NCBI RefSeq assembly: GCF_028583425.1
Contig: NC_072795.1
Span: 8,889,001 to 8,953,000 of the forward strand
Reading direction: 5' to 3'
DNA length: 64,000 nucleotides
Origin: Eublepharis macularius
Taxonomy: Eukaryota > Chordata > Lepidosauria > Squamata > Eublepharidae
A model generated the notes under the pieces. That model searched no databases. It was given only the letters and a program-made list of their open reading frames with translations, and was not told where the DNA came from. Within the stretch, counting starts at the first letter, position 1. The number at the start of each line of letters is the position of its first letter. Positions 1 to 10,200 of the stretch are shown in pieces. A program made the position numbers and the translations under genes.

Positions 1-30
1 ACTACCTTTACATTTTAAGAGATCCATTTG

Positions 31-776
31 AGGTTGGTTTCTTCTTTGTTGACGCTGAAAAAGCGTTTGACAATTTAAACTGGGACTTTATGTTTGCCAC
101 TATGGAAAAGCTACAATTGGGAGAAAGATTCATCAGAGCAATTAAGGAAATTTATAGAGACCAGACTGCAGCAATTGTGGTGAATGATGAATTGACCAAG
201 AAATTGACGATAAGTAAAGGAACAAGACAAGGTTGCCCGTTATCTCCATTGTTGTTCATTTTAGTATTGGAGATTCTGATGATACAAATACGTCAAGATG
301 ATGAAATTCGTGGAATAAAAATAAAGGACTATTCATACAAGGTCAGAGCATTTGCGGATGACATAATGTTAATTGTAGAGGACCCATTGGAGAACATGCC
401 AAGAGTGATAGATAAGATCAAGGAGTTTGGAGACTTGGCAGGTTTCTTCATTAACAAAAAGAAGTCAAAGATATTATGCAAAAATATGACTAAGCAGAAA
501 CAACAATTGTTAATGGAAACAACGGATTGTGAAGTAACAAGTAAAGTGAAATATTTGGGAGTCGAATTAACTGCAAAGAACATAGATCTATTCAAAAACA
601 ATTATGAAAAACTATGGACTCAGATAGAGAGAGACTTGATTAAATGGAATAGATTGAATTTGTCATGGTTGGGCAGGATTGCAGCAGTTAAGATGAATGT
701 GTTACCAAGAGTAATGTTTTTGCTACAGACAATACCAATCATCAGAGACTCCAAACAATTTGAAAAATGGCAGAGG
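31..776 (+). mobile_element. L1 LINE fragment, reverse-transcriptase part of ORF2
   Basis: Most of this fragment is an open frame (90-791) encoding the middle of an L1 ORF2 reverse transcriptase. It carries the catalytic FADDIML box, the upstream motif GTRQGCPLSPLLFILVLEIL and the start of the thumb region. It is collinear with, and very similar to, the L1 ORF2 at 51498-54377 (there about 52373-53122), so it belongs to the same L1 family. It is cut off at both ends: the left edge lies near base 31 and the right edge, near 776, is where a SINE follows. No start codon or 3' end belongs to it, so it is a dead fragment. Confidence 0.9.
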
Positions 777-946
777 TTAAGAACTGGTTAAGAACACAGG
801 ACTTTAATTTGGAGAACCGGATTTGATTCCCCTCTCCTCCACATGTAACCAGCTGGGTGACCCTGGGTCGGTCACAGCTTCTAGGAGCTCTCTCAGCTCC
901 ACCCACCTCACAGGGTGTTTGTTTTTGTGGAGATAATGATAACATA
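777..946 (+). mobile_element. tRNA-derived SINE, 5' part (split by PLE1)
   Basis: The text reads like the common squamate tRNA-derived SINE: a head with 'ggttaagaacacaggac', a B-box-like 'ggatttgattcc', then 'gctgggtgacc' and 'cacctcacagggtgtttg'. Its remaining 3' part resumes at 3270 after the inserted PLE1. It follows L1 sequence directly, so the order of events is L1, then SINE, then PLE. Confidence 0.75.
935..946. repeat. Target-site duplication of PLE1, left copy
   Basis: The 12-mer aatgataacata is repeated exactly at 3270-3281 on the far side of the element. The SINE reads continuously if one copy and the element are left out. Confidence 0.85.
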
Positions 947-997
947 GGTTGTTGTGGGTTTTCCGGGCTGTATTGCCGTGGTCTTGGCATTGTAGTT

Positions 998-1038
998 CCT
1001 GACGTTTCGCCAGCAGCTGTGGCTGGCATCTTCAGAGG
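998..1038 (-). ncRNA. Hammerhead ribozyme motif, 3' end of PLE1 (sense to coding strand)
   Basis: Read on the minus strand, the order is CCU, CUGAAGA, a helix II stem-loop (GCCAGC pairing with GCUGGC), GAAA, CGUC, AGG. This is the full conserved hammerhead core (CUGANGA, GAAA, and UH at the cut site) with helix I formed by CCU and AGG. Helix III is not a normal hairpin: the residues there are the palindrome ACGU, which fits the two-molecule hammerheads known from Penelope elements. Cleavage would fall after GUC. Activity is inferred, not shown. Confidence 0.75.
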
Positions 1039-1110
1039 TGTAGCACCAAAAGACAGAGATCTCTCAGTGTCACAGTGTGGAAAAGGTGTTGGCAGGTCAT
1101 TTATATCTAC

Positions 1111-2682
1111 TCAGGAGGGGTGGGGTTGAGCTGAGTCAACCTGTAAGAGTTTCCCAGGGTGTGGAATGCTAATGGCGGGAGGCTTCACTGTATCCTGAGG
1201 AGGTTCTTTTGCATATGGATTGGTGCTTGATGTGCTAATCTTCTCTGCAGGGCTATTGTCGGGTGTAGAGTGTTTTGTTAGCCTGGTGTTTTTCAGAACT
1301 GGAAACCATGCTCTGTTCATTCTTAAGGTTTCTTCTTTCCTGTTGAAGTTTTGCTTATGCTTGTGAATTTCAATGGCTTCCCTGTGCAGTCTGACAAAGT
1401 AGTTGGAAGTGTTGTCCAGTATTTTGGTGTCCTGGAATAAGATACTGTGCCCTGTTTGTGTTAGGCTATGTTCAGCCACTGCTGATTTTTCAGGTTGTCC
1501 AAGTCTGCAGTGTCTTTCGTGTTCTTTTATTCTTGTCTGGATGCTACGCTTTGTGGTCCCGATGTACACTTGTCCACAGCTGCAGGGTATACGGTATACT
1601 CCTGCAGAGGTGAGGGGGTCTCTGCTGTCTTTTGCTGATCGTAGCATCTGTTGTATTTTTCGGGTGGGTCTGAATACTGCTTGAAGGTTATGCTTTTTCA
1701 TAAGCTTTCCCATCTGATAAGTAATTCCTTTGATATATGGCAAAAACACTTTTCCTGTAGGAGACTGTTTTTCCTTGGTTGTTTGATTCATCCTGGGTTT
1801 GATTGCTCTTCGGATTTCATTTCTGGAGTAGCCATTTGCCTGAAGTGCGTGGTTTAGATGATTAATTTCCTCATTGAGAAAGTGCGGCTCACATATCCGT
1901 CTTGCACGATCCACTAATGTTTTCATTATGCCTCTTTTCTGTCGGGGGTGGTGATTGGAGTTTTTGTGTAAGTACCGATCAGTGTGAGTTGGTTTCCTGT
2001 AGACCTTGTGACCTAACTGAAAGTTTGCTTTGCGGATGACCAAGGTATCCAGGAATGGGAGTTTTCCCTCGATTTCTTTCTCCATTGTGAATTGTATGTT
2101 CAGGTGGATGTTGTTGAGATGATTCAAAAACCCCATCAATTCTTCCTCCCCATGGCTCCAAATGATAAATGTATCATCCACAAACCGAAACCATACACTA
2201 GGTTTGTGGGGTGCTGATTCTAGAGCTGTTTTTTCAAAATGTTCCATGTAGAAGTTTGCTATAACTGGGCTGAGAGGGCTCCCCATGGCCACCCCATCCA
2301 TCTGTTCATAGAATTCGTTATCCCATTGGAAGTAACTGGTTGTCAGACAATGGTGGAATAAGGCTGTTACATCCTCTGGGAAAATCTGATTAATAAGTGC
2401 AATAGTGTCTTTTACTGGAACCTTGGTAAACAAGGATACAGCATCAAAACTGACAAGTATGTCTTGTGGATTGAGTTTCAGAGAACTGATTTTGTTGATG
2501 AAATCTGCTGAATCTTTGATGTAAGACGAGGTTTTCCCGATGTGGTCCTGCAGGAGATCGGCCAGATGTCTAGCTAATTCATATGTCGGTGAACCAATGG
2601 CACTCACAATGGGTCGGAGTGGGACTGAATCCTTATGTATTTTAGGGAGTCCATATAGTCTAGGTGGCTGTGCTTCTGTCAT
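1111..2682 (-). CDS. PLE1 reverse transcriptase with GIY-YIG endonuclease (transposon protein)
   Basis: The frame gives 523 residues. Penelope-type RT motifs appear in order: LYGLPKIHK near the start, RPIVSAIGSPTYELA, VSFDAVSLFTKVPV, GVAMGSPLSPVIANFYME and the catalytic FRFVDDTFIIW, followed by LPFLDTLVIRK. About residue 370 a GIY-YIG nuclease begins (GVYRIPCSCGQVYIGTTKRS, then TRIKEHERHC). This order, RT then GIY-YIG, defines Penelope-like elements and separates them from LINEs. The N-terminal part of the protein is in a different frame (2660-3049), so this copy cannot make the whole protein from one frame. Role: reverse transcription of its own RNA and target nicking. Confidence 0.88.
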   Translation of the reverse strand: MTEAQPPRLYGLPKIHKDSVPLRPIVSAIGSPTYELARHLADLLQDHIGKTSSYIKDSADFINKISSLKLNPQDILVSFDAVSLFTKVPVKDTIALINQIFPEDVTALFHHCLTTSYFQWDNEFYEQMDGVAMGSPLSPVIANFYMEHFEKTALESAPHKPSVWFRFVDDTFIIWSHGEEELMGFLNHLNNIHLNIQFTMEKEIEGKLPFLDTLVIRKANFQLGHKVYRKPTHTDRYLHKNSNHHPRQKRGIMKTLVDRARRICEPHFLNEEINHLNHALQANGYSRNEIRRAIKPRMNQTTKEKQSPTGKVFLPYIKGITYQMGKLMKKHNLQAVFRPTRKIQQMLRSAKDSRDPLTSAGVYRIPCSCGQVYIGTTKRSIQTRIKEHERHCRLGQPEKSAVAEHSLTQTGHSILFQDTKILDNTSNYFVRLHREAIEIHKHKQNFNRKEETLRMNRAWFPVLKNTRLTKHSTPDNSPAEKISTSSTNPYAKEPPQDTVKPPAISIPHPGKLLQVDSAQPHPS

Positions 2683-3049
2683 GCATAGTTTTCTGTGTGT
2701 CGGTATGTAGTGAGGAATTCTTGATCAGCACATTTGTTAGCCTGGTGATTTTGCAGGTGGGATCTCGTTTTAGTTTTTTGTAGGTGGAGGGGTCCAGGAG
2801 TTCCTTAATCTTCTTTTTGTATTCCTCTGTTTTCATGATCACTGTAGCATTGCCTTTATCAGCTGGTAGAATGATGATGTCTGGATCTGCATTGAGGGTC
2901 TTGATGGCATTTCTCTCCTTGCGTGTTATATTGCTGGTGGGAAGCTTTGCCTTTCGTAGAATCCTGGCTGTCTCTCCTCTTATTTCCTCAGCTTCCTCAT
3001 CAGGTAGATGACGAATGGCAGCTTCTACATTTGCAATGATGTCTTCCAC
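2660..3049 (-). CDS. PLE1 N-terminal segment
   Basis: This 129-codon frame carries the typical Penelope N-terminal stretch, including RKERNAIKTL and ILPADKGNATVIM, which precedes the RT core in full-length relatives. It overlaps the main frame by 23 bases in a different phase. Its start lies just inside the right terminal repeat, as expected of a 5' coding end. Confidence 0.75.
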   Translation of the reverse strand: MEDIIANVEAAIRHLPDEEAEEIRGETARILRKAKLPTSNITRKERNAIKTLNADPDIIILPADKGNATVIMKTEEYKKKIKELLDPSTYKKLKRDPTCKITRLTNVLIKNSSLHTDTQKTMHDRSTAT

Positions 3050-3143
3050 AGGAATTCTCTACCCCACCTGAGTAGATATAAATGACCTGCCAACACCTTT
3101 TCCACACTGTGACACTGAGAGATCTCTGTCTTTTGGTGCTACA

Positions 3144-3184
3144 CCTCTGAAGATGCCAGCCACAGCTGCTGGCGAAACGTCAGG
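3144..3184 (+). ncRNA. Hammerhead ribozyme motif, 5' end of PLE1 (antisense to coding strand)
   Basis: This is the mirror copy of the motif at 998-1038 with the same core order: CCT, CTGAAGA, GCCAGC loop GCTGGC, GAAA, CGTC, AGG. Because the two terminal repeats are inverted, this one would be active only in RNA read from the plus strand. Confidence 0.75.
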
Positions 3185-3269
3185 AACTACAATGCCAAGA
3201 CCACGGCAATACAGCCCGGAAATCCCACAACAACCATCGTTCTCCGGCCGTGAAAGCCTTCGACAATAC

Positions 3270-3360
3270 AATGATAACATACTTTGTAAACCGCTCAGAG
3301 TGGGCGTTAAGTTGTCCTGAAGGGTGGTATATAAATCGGATGTTGTTGTTGTTGTTGTTA
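3270..3360 (+). mobile_element. tRNA-derived SINE, 3' part
   Basis: Continues the SINE of 777-946 after PLE1, starting with the second copy of the target duplication. It has the usual tail 'gtaaaccgctcagagtggg...ggtatataaatcgg' and ends in a short (GTT)n run at 3341-3360. Confidence 0.75.
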
Positions 3361-3839
3361 AGGTATCACAGAATGGCAGCTTTTGCCCACTTCAGTTTTC
3401 CTAGGCATTGCAGATTTCATCAGCACTCCATTACCTTCTTTTCTATTTTGACTAATCATAATTATAGACTGATTGTCAAGACAGTCCTTCCCAGTCTGTA
3501 CATTTGCTTTTTTAGCATAATCATTTTCAAAATCGGATTTGTCACTTTCAAAAGACTACTGAATGCACAAAAAGCTGATAAAGGTTATCAAAGATTTTAT
3601 TCAGTGAAGAGTGCATAGATACAATAAGCAACTTTTAGTTTTGTATATGGAAAGCGTCCTGTATTGATCTTTTCTGCAGAATCAACAAACTGGATTGCAT
3701 ATGTTAGGTGATAATAAGAAAAAAAAGAACAACAGCATAGATCTGTCTGACTTTCTTCTCTGAATAGCTCTCATCAAATGAAGAAACTAAAGGACAGCAT
3801 GATTTGGCTTCACCAAGGATTAGCAGAATGTTAGGGTGC
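3361..3839. other. Unassigned sequence downstream of gene A
   Basis: No coding exon or recognised repeat is seen. It may hold the end of the gene A 3' untranslated region; see the possible polyadenylation signal at 3596. Confidence 0.4.
3596..3601 (-). promoter_or_regulatory. Possible polyadenylation signal of CYP2 gene A
   Basis: TTTATT on the plus strand is AATAAA on the minus strand, 433 nt beyond the gene A stop codon. A repeat fragment (3840-3958) lies between. It is the only clear hexamer I noted in this tract, and I have no transcript evidence. Confidence 0.35.
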
Positions 3840-3958
3840 CGGGTATCTGAAGAAGAGAGCTCTCGAAAGTTTCTACCCTGAAAAATGTGTTAGTCTGTAA
3901 GATACCACTGGGCCAAAATCCTGTTGTTCTACTGCAGACCAACATGGCTACCTACCTA
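3840..3958 (+). repeat. PLE2-type terminal arm fragment with hammerhead-like core
   Basis: Contains CTGAAGA (3847-3853), a GAGAG/CTCTC stem, GAAAG, then 'gttagtctgtaagatacca' and 'actgcagaccaacatggctac'. This is the order seen at the ends of PLE2 (40983-42728) and at 29959-30183. It is diverged and stands alone. Confidence 0.55.
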
Positions 3959-4033
3959 AAGTAGAATGTTAGATGACCTTTCAATATAATAGGATGAAAT
4001 GGATAGTAATAAATAAGATTCTCTATTTGTGGG

Positions 4034-4227
4034 TTATGATGATCCAGTGCTGCGGGGAACAGCACAGACCGTATAAGGATGGGGAAAGGTTACCAATAGT
4101 AACACAGGCTCTTCATTGATTTTTTTCACTCCTTCTGGTGGCTTAAAGGTGAATGACCTCAGCAGACTGATGAAGAAGATGAAGAGTTCGATCCTTGCCA
4201 ACTGCTGCCCAATACATGTACGGGCCC
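4034..4227 (-). CDS. CYP2J-like: CYP2 gene A exon 9 (haem-binding loop, C terminus, stop)
   Basis: The acceptor is ctctgcag. The exon opens with two bases that complete the Gly before ARTCIG, giving the haem signature with its Cys ligand. LARIELFIFFISLL follows, then the C terminus (CAVPRSTGSS) and TAA at 4034-4036. Length is 194 nt. Confidence 0.93.
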
Positions 4228-7200
4228 CTGCAGAGAAAATATGAAAATAAGCAAGCGAGTTATAATCTATCTACTCTCCATTGTATATATTCCCTAACAA
4301 CTAATTTGGGAAGGGATTTTTTCCTGGCTAGGTCACCTGCATGTCCTGACCTGGATAGCTCAGGTGAACCTGATCTCATCAAATTTCAGAAGTTAAGCAG
4401 GGTCGGCCTTGGTTAGTAATAGGATGGAAGACCTCCAACGAAGACCAGGTTTGCAGAGGCAGGCAATGGCACACCACCTCTGTTAGTCTCTTGCCATGAA
4501 AACCCTGCCAAGGGTTACCATAAGTCAGCTGTGACTTGAGCGCACTCTCCACCATCACCACTAGAGATGGGCACGGTCCGCATAATGGACCTAATTTCGT
4601 CACGAACTTACCCAGTTCGTCCTTCGCGAACACGCAGGCCGTGGGCGCGTGTTTTTCTCACGAAACGGCCGAACATTGGGGCTTTCTGTCCGTGTGTCCG
4701 TTGGCCCGTCATGCCAGGAGTCCCGCTCAAACAATTTCCTTGGCAGCGGTGTGGAGCCACCTTCCCTGTTTGGAACACACCAATCTTAGCCCAGGAAACC
4801 TTGATTGGCAGCTCTGTCAGTCAAACAGAGATCACCAGCCTTTCTGCATAAAAGACAAAGCGCCGAAGCTCCGCTCCATTTTGCTGGCGCGGGGACGCGA
4901 GTTAGCTTAGCAACTGCTTGCTGTGGGGAAGGGTTTTTTTTTTTGGTGTGAGACTGCGGCTTGTGCCTTGCGGCTTTGGGGCTTCAGTTGCAAGAGAGCT
5001 TACTCTTCTCTCCATTCCTGTTTAATTTTTTTATCCTCCTTTCTATTCTAGTTTTCTTGAGAGCACTTAAAAAAAATCCTTTTACCGCATTATCGGGTTA
5101 CTCTGTTTTCTTTCTGCATTTTTCGAGTCCTTGGGTTCTTCTCGGGCTTAATCCCCCCTCCCTCCCAAATCTCTTCCTTTTTTCTGGGTTGCCGGTGGGT
5201 TCTATTGTGCTCTGGTGCCACCCACTCACAGACCCACAGTGGGTGCAAGGCAGCTTTGGGCGTTGTCTGCCTGAGTTCTTGCCTTCTTTCCCCCACATTC
5301 TTTCTCGGCTGCTGATGAGATGCAAGTGGAGGGAGAGTGCTATTAGGATCTGTGAAACACCCACTCTCTGATGACCAGCAGCAGGTTTTGGGGGGCTCTG
5401 TCTGCTTCACTTCTTTCTAAGCCTTTTTCACTCCCTAAATAGTGGGTGACTTGGGGGGGGCATTTCCAGCCTGGCTTTTGAGGTGCAGGGGGCAGACTGC
5501 TACTGGCCTCTGTGAAACACCCACCCTAGGACCACTGGCAGCAGGTTTTGGGGGGCTCAGTCTGCTTCACTTCTTTCAAAGCCTTTTTCACTCTGTAAAT
5601 AGTGGGTGACTTGGGGGGATATTTCCAGCCTGGCTTTTGAGGTGCAGGAGGGAGACTGCTACTGGCCTCTGTGAAACACCCACCCTAGAACCACTGGCAG
5701 CAGGTTTTGGGGGTCTCTGTCTTCTTCACTTCTTTCTAAGCCTTTTTCACTCCCTAAATAGTGGATTTGTATTTGTATATCGATGAAACAGTGTAAGGCA
5801 CATGATCACTGAGCTTTACAAACATATATTATCCTCCTCCCGATGACAAGCCCTGTCCCTGGCACCTTGTAAGTACCTCCTCTTTTTCTTGATATGATTT
5901 GTATGCTGACAAAACAGTCTAAGGAACATGATGAGCTTCCTTGATGGACTGCATCACATTCGGTGAAGTGGGTTTCGTCGGCGACTGTCCTGCTCTTGCG
6001 AGCGCAAGGGCCCCTCTGAGGGTCAATCCCCAAAGTCCAGTGAGAAGTAGGACAGCGGCCCAGGTCAGCTTGCTTGATAGCAAGCAAGCTGACACACCAC
6101 GTCACTAAGGTGGGACTCGTTGTCCACTGCCCAAAGAGGCTCCCTCTGAACAGGGTAGCATAAGTTTCCTTCCCTCAAGGTGTGGAAGACATCCTTTCCA
6201 TCCCTCCCGTGCCTTCCATTCCAGCAAGAGGCCTTTGAATTACTACATGATCCTGTTGCGGAGTTGGCTTTCACTCAAGAACATCCATTCATTTCCCATC
6301 ATGGAGAGTTGGTCTCCCCGCCCCCCAGGGAGGGCATCTCTTGTTGATGCAGCCCCATGTAGGTGGGTTTTGTGGGCAGCCACTTCTCCTGGACAGGATC
6401 ACAAGTCTCTCTCCTTCCCCCAAGGGTGGGTAAGGGTCAGTCAGAATAGGGGAGGGGAAGTTTTTGTTTGTCTCTTTGGAAAAGTGATAATCGAGGAGCG
6501 TTACATGAGAACCTTTGGTGGGGAAAGTCGACTGAAGTGAAAATCTGTGGGAAAACCAAGACCTTTTCTGACTCGAACCGGTTCTTGAACCGGGCCCGGT
6601 CCGTTAAAAGTTCGTGGACCGTGGTCCGTGGAAGCCCACAAACCCCGAACTGGCGGTCCGTAGGCAAATGCTGGTCCGTGCCCATCTCTAATCACCACCT
6701 TTTAGTTTAGCTTTCTGCTTGCTGCGCTGCTTCCTCCCCATCATTGCCTTTCCTTAGCCTGAGTGCAGACTCAGTTACTATAAATTTGCTATGAATTCTG
6801 GGGTGCAAGGCATTTTACTGCACCACGCAAAAAAGCATCTATACCAACAGCACAGAAGGCGTAGGACTGACTTGTACTTTAGCAGTTCAGCCCATGGGTA
6901 TGCAATAAAGAGTATTTAGTTCAGTGAAACATCAGCAATGCTATACTGATTAAACTTCATGGAATGAGTCATCCTCACTCCATTGCACAGCTTTGCACTC
7001 AGAAGGCCATGCATTCCATGCCTGAGAACTACAGTTTTAGCATCTGAGGTCAAAGGTCTGGAAATGAATTCTGCCTGAGATATTGTGGAGCTCTCAGCAG
7101 AATAAGTGTTACTCATCCATTTGGCTCAATGATGCTATATCAAGAAAGAAGTTTCTCATTATCCACAAGAGAAAAACAAAAGAGTTTCTCAGTATTGCCA

Positions 7201-10200
7201 AGTTGTAGCCATTTGAATTTACCTTCCATCCGCACAAATCATGCATAAGTGGGAGGTTTCAGCACTATGAAGCAAATATAATATTAATAAAAATATCGAT
7301 CATAAATCCAGGAAAGGACCTTCTTGGTACTGGCACCAAAGCTCTGGAACTTTTTCCTTAGGGAGATTTGCCTGTCTTCCTCTGTCTTTGTCTTCTGCCA
7401 GCAGTTGAAGTCTTTTTGTTTTGTTTGGTATACCCATAGTAAACTCTTGGCCCTCCTCCCTGGTTCTCTGTGTGTGTTTATGTGTTTGTATATTTTTTCT
7501 GTATTTATATATCCATTTTAAGTGTTATTTCAATGTTTTCAATGTTTATTGTCTTATGTTCACTGCCTGGGGGACCCTATTTGGGTGGAAATGCTGCAAA
7601 TAAATATGACAGACAAACAAGCAGATAGGGAGACAGACAGATCTGCACTTACCTGCTCCAAATAGAAGGAATTCTTCTTTCTCCACAAACTTGCCATCCT
7701 TGTCCAAAAAATTATTTGGATTAAACTCCTGAGGGGTCTCCCAGTGCTTCGGATCAAAAAGAACACAGCGGGCATCTGGAATAACTATTGCCCCCTGAAA
7801 GGAAGAAACTGTTGGATTAGGATGTATCCAGAGCATCATATTTCATTTTTGGTCCTCATGAGCTGGTACTAATGTTTTTTTTATATATAATGATGCTAAA
7901 CATCGCCACAGAATGTGGATTTTAAAAAATCTATCCAATGGTTCTAAGTACAGAGGGGGCTATGACCTGGGCAATCCCTTGGTATGCGCAAAAATCTAAA
8001 ACAAAAAATAAATTGTGGGTTAAAATTTCTTCAAAACACAGAATGCCAACTGAGATCTCACAAAGTCTCATGAAGTCACACAGTGAGTGATTCCGCACCC
8101 GTTGGATAATGCACTTCCAATCCTCTTTATAGATCATTTGGAATGGATTTTTTTGTGTGCGGAACAAAAAATCCACCTCGAACGATTGATAAAGTGCATT
8201 GAAAGTGCATTATCCAAGGTGTGCGGAATCAGCCAGTCATTATTGTGGGGTTGCCTAGAGACCAACATAGGGTTGCCAAGTGGATTTCCAAAATAACCCC
8301 AGATCTTGGGGAAAAGGGAGCCGCCAGTTCCCACTTTACATTAGGTCTCCTGGGTAGCGCAGGTCGAATTTCTCAGCAGTGGTGCTACATAGCCAGAGGC
8401 CAGCAGTGGGCAGCTAGCCTGGACAGACCAGCCCTCCAGTGGTGTGTGCCCCTCTATAGGGAGCAGAGAGCCAGGGCACTGTGAGTCTGGCCTGCAAGTG
8501 ACGCTGGTCCCCTGACTAAGTCCCGCCTGTTCCACGGTAGCGAGTGGGCCAGCTTTTTGCTTGCTGCCCTGTTCCCTCTCCTTCATCACCTTTCCCTTCC
8601 TCCTCTTCTCCTCCCTCCCCTCCAGGTGTCTGGTATTTTGAGTCCTACAGAACAAAGGCTGAGTTGAAGCTGCAGCAAATAGAGGGAGAGGAAGACGAAG
8701 TGGTGAGTGAGTAGGGGAGGGGGAAAAGTGGAGAAAAGACTGAGGGGGAAGCCTGTGAAGAGAGAAAGAGAAAAGGGAGAAAAGCCTGGGGAGAAATGGG
8801 TAGAGGAGAGAAGCCAGGGGAGAGAAAGGTCTTTCTTTATATTTATTGTCATCATGAATTCAGGATCCTCTTTATTTATACTTAATAAACGCAGGTGCTG
8901 CACACTTGTACCCATAAGCCCATGCTAAAGTCTATTAATTCTCCTCTGCCATAATAAACTACAAACATATCCCATATAGATATATTTTATATCTTTCTTC
9001 TTGAAGCATTTTCATTTAAAGTTCCTAAGTTTGGAGATTCATACCAGTGTTCCTGCAAATGAAGAGCCTGCAATCCTAAAAACACTCTCCTGGAAGTAAA
9101 CCCTGATAAATGTAATGGGACTTGCTTCTGAGTAGACCTACTTAGGATCGCTTCCTTAGGCTGTAATCCTAATCCTGCTTCCTTCTGAGGTAGACCCATT
9201 CAATTTGATGGGAATTATTTCTAAGTAAGCATGTTTAGAATTGAACTAAGTTCTCACCCAGTGAACTGAATTGACCGAAGCTTTCTTAGCCATAAAAAGA
9301 TGGTGAAATTCATTTCCATGAACAGGGTGAATTTGGAGGAGTGTAGTTCAGACCTGGATAGCCCAGGCGAGCCTGATCTCATCAGACCTCAGAAGCTAAG
9401 CAGGGTGGGCCTTGGTTAGTAATTGGATGGGAGACCTCCAACGAAGTCTAAGGCTGCAAAGGTAGGCAATAGCATACCACCTCTGTTAGTTTCTTGCCTG
9501 GAAAACCCTACCAGGAGTCATCATAAGTCAGCTATGACTTGAGAGCACTCTCCACCAGTTCAGAGCCTAGGTACCTAAAATGAATTTGACTAGGGTTTTT
9601 TGCATGAAGGTTGACATTTTCAGGTATGTGGCGGGAATGGGAGTGAAGGAAAGGGTTGTGAATAGTAAGGGAAGAAGAGCAGAGGGAGGAATGTTGCCAA
9701 CTGAAGCTGCATAAAAGCAACAAATACATAGCTGCTTTTAAAAGTCTTTCTGTGTGTTGAGGGGCAGGGTTGCCCCCCCCCCCACTGTTCTGGATCCTCC
9801 CCCAGGTATTGAAATGGGGGGGGGGGTTCCACCGGTTAACCAGGTTCTCCTCCCACTCTCCAATCTTGTTCCTTTAAGTTTTAGGACTCTGGTCTGATGC
9901 CTGTTCTTAGTTCTTCACCCTCCCACTTATGATGGCCTTGCCCCAGGCTGCACATGCCTGGAAGATGTCCACTGCCCCATCTAGAAGTGCCTATTTCCAG
10001 GTACGTATCAGCAGCTGAGCAGGGACCCACTGCTACCTCCTTCTCCTGGCTGACATGCTAGTTGCTTCTGCAGCCTCCGGGTCAGATTCCAGCCTGCCAG
10101 TCTGCTATACAGTGGGCAGGAAGTTCATGAGACTGGCAACCACATGGGTGACTTGTACTCTGTCCAGCAACCAACCGGTGAAATGGCCTCCAGTGCTTAG

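Larger units (their letters stand above)
947..3269 (-). mobile_element. PLE1: Penelope-like retroelement, about 2.3 kb, with inverted terminal repeats
   Basis: The element is bounded by 12-bp target duplications inside a SINE. Its ends are inverted copies of one terminal repeat: 947-1110 reads as the reverse complement of about 3059-3240. The coding strand is minus. The product has the Penelope order, a reverse transcriptase then a C-terminal GIY-YIG endonuclease. Right of the terminal repeat, at the 5' end of the coding strand, is a short tail (about 3238-3269) found again in the hairpin insertions at 11633 and 34286. Each terminal repeat carries a hammerhead ribozyme motif. The coding region is in two overlapping frames, so it is broken about once. 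Confidence 0.88.

Noticed and set aside
4370-4440. Possible 5S rRNA gene
   Set aside because: Only the internal promoter part matches and a retroposon tail follows; a second dispersed copy has the same tail.
5330-5765. CRISPR-like array
   Set aside because: The 160-bp units are continuous, long tandem repeats in a vertebrate transposon, with no spacer pattern.
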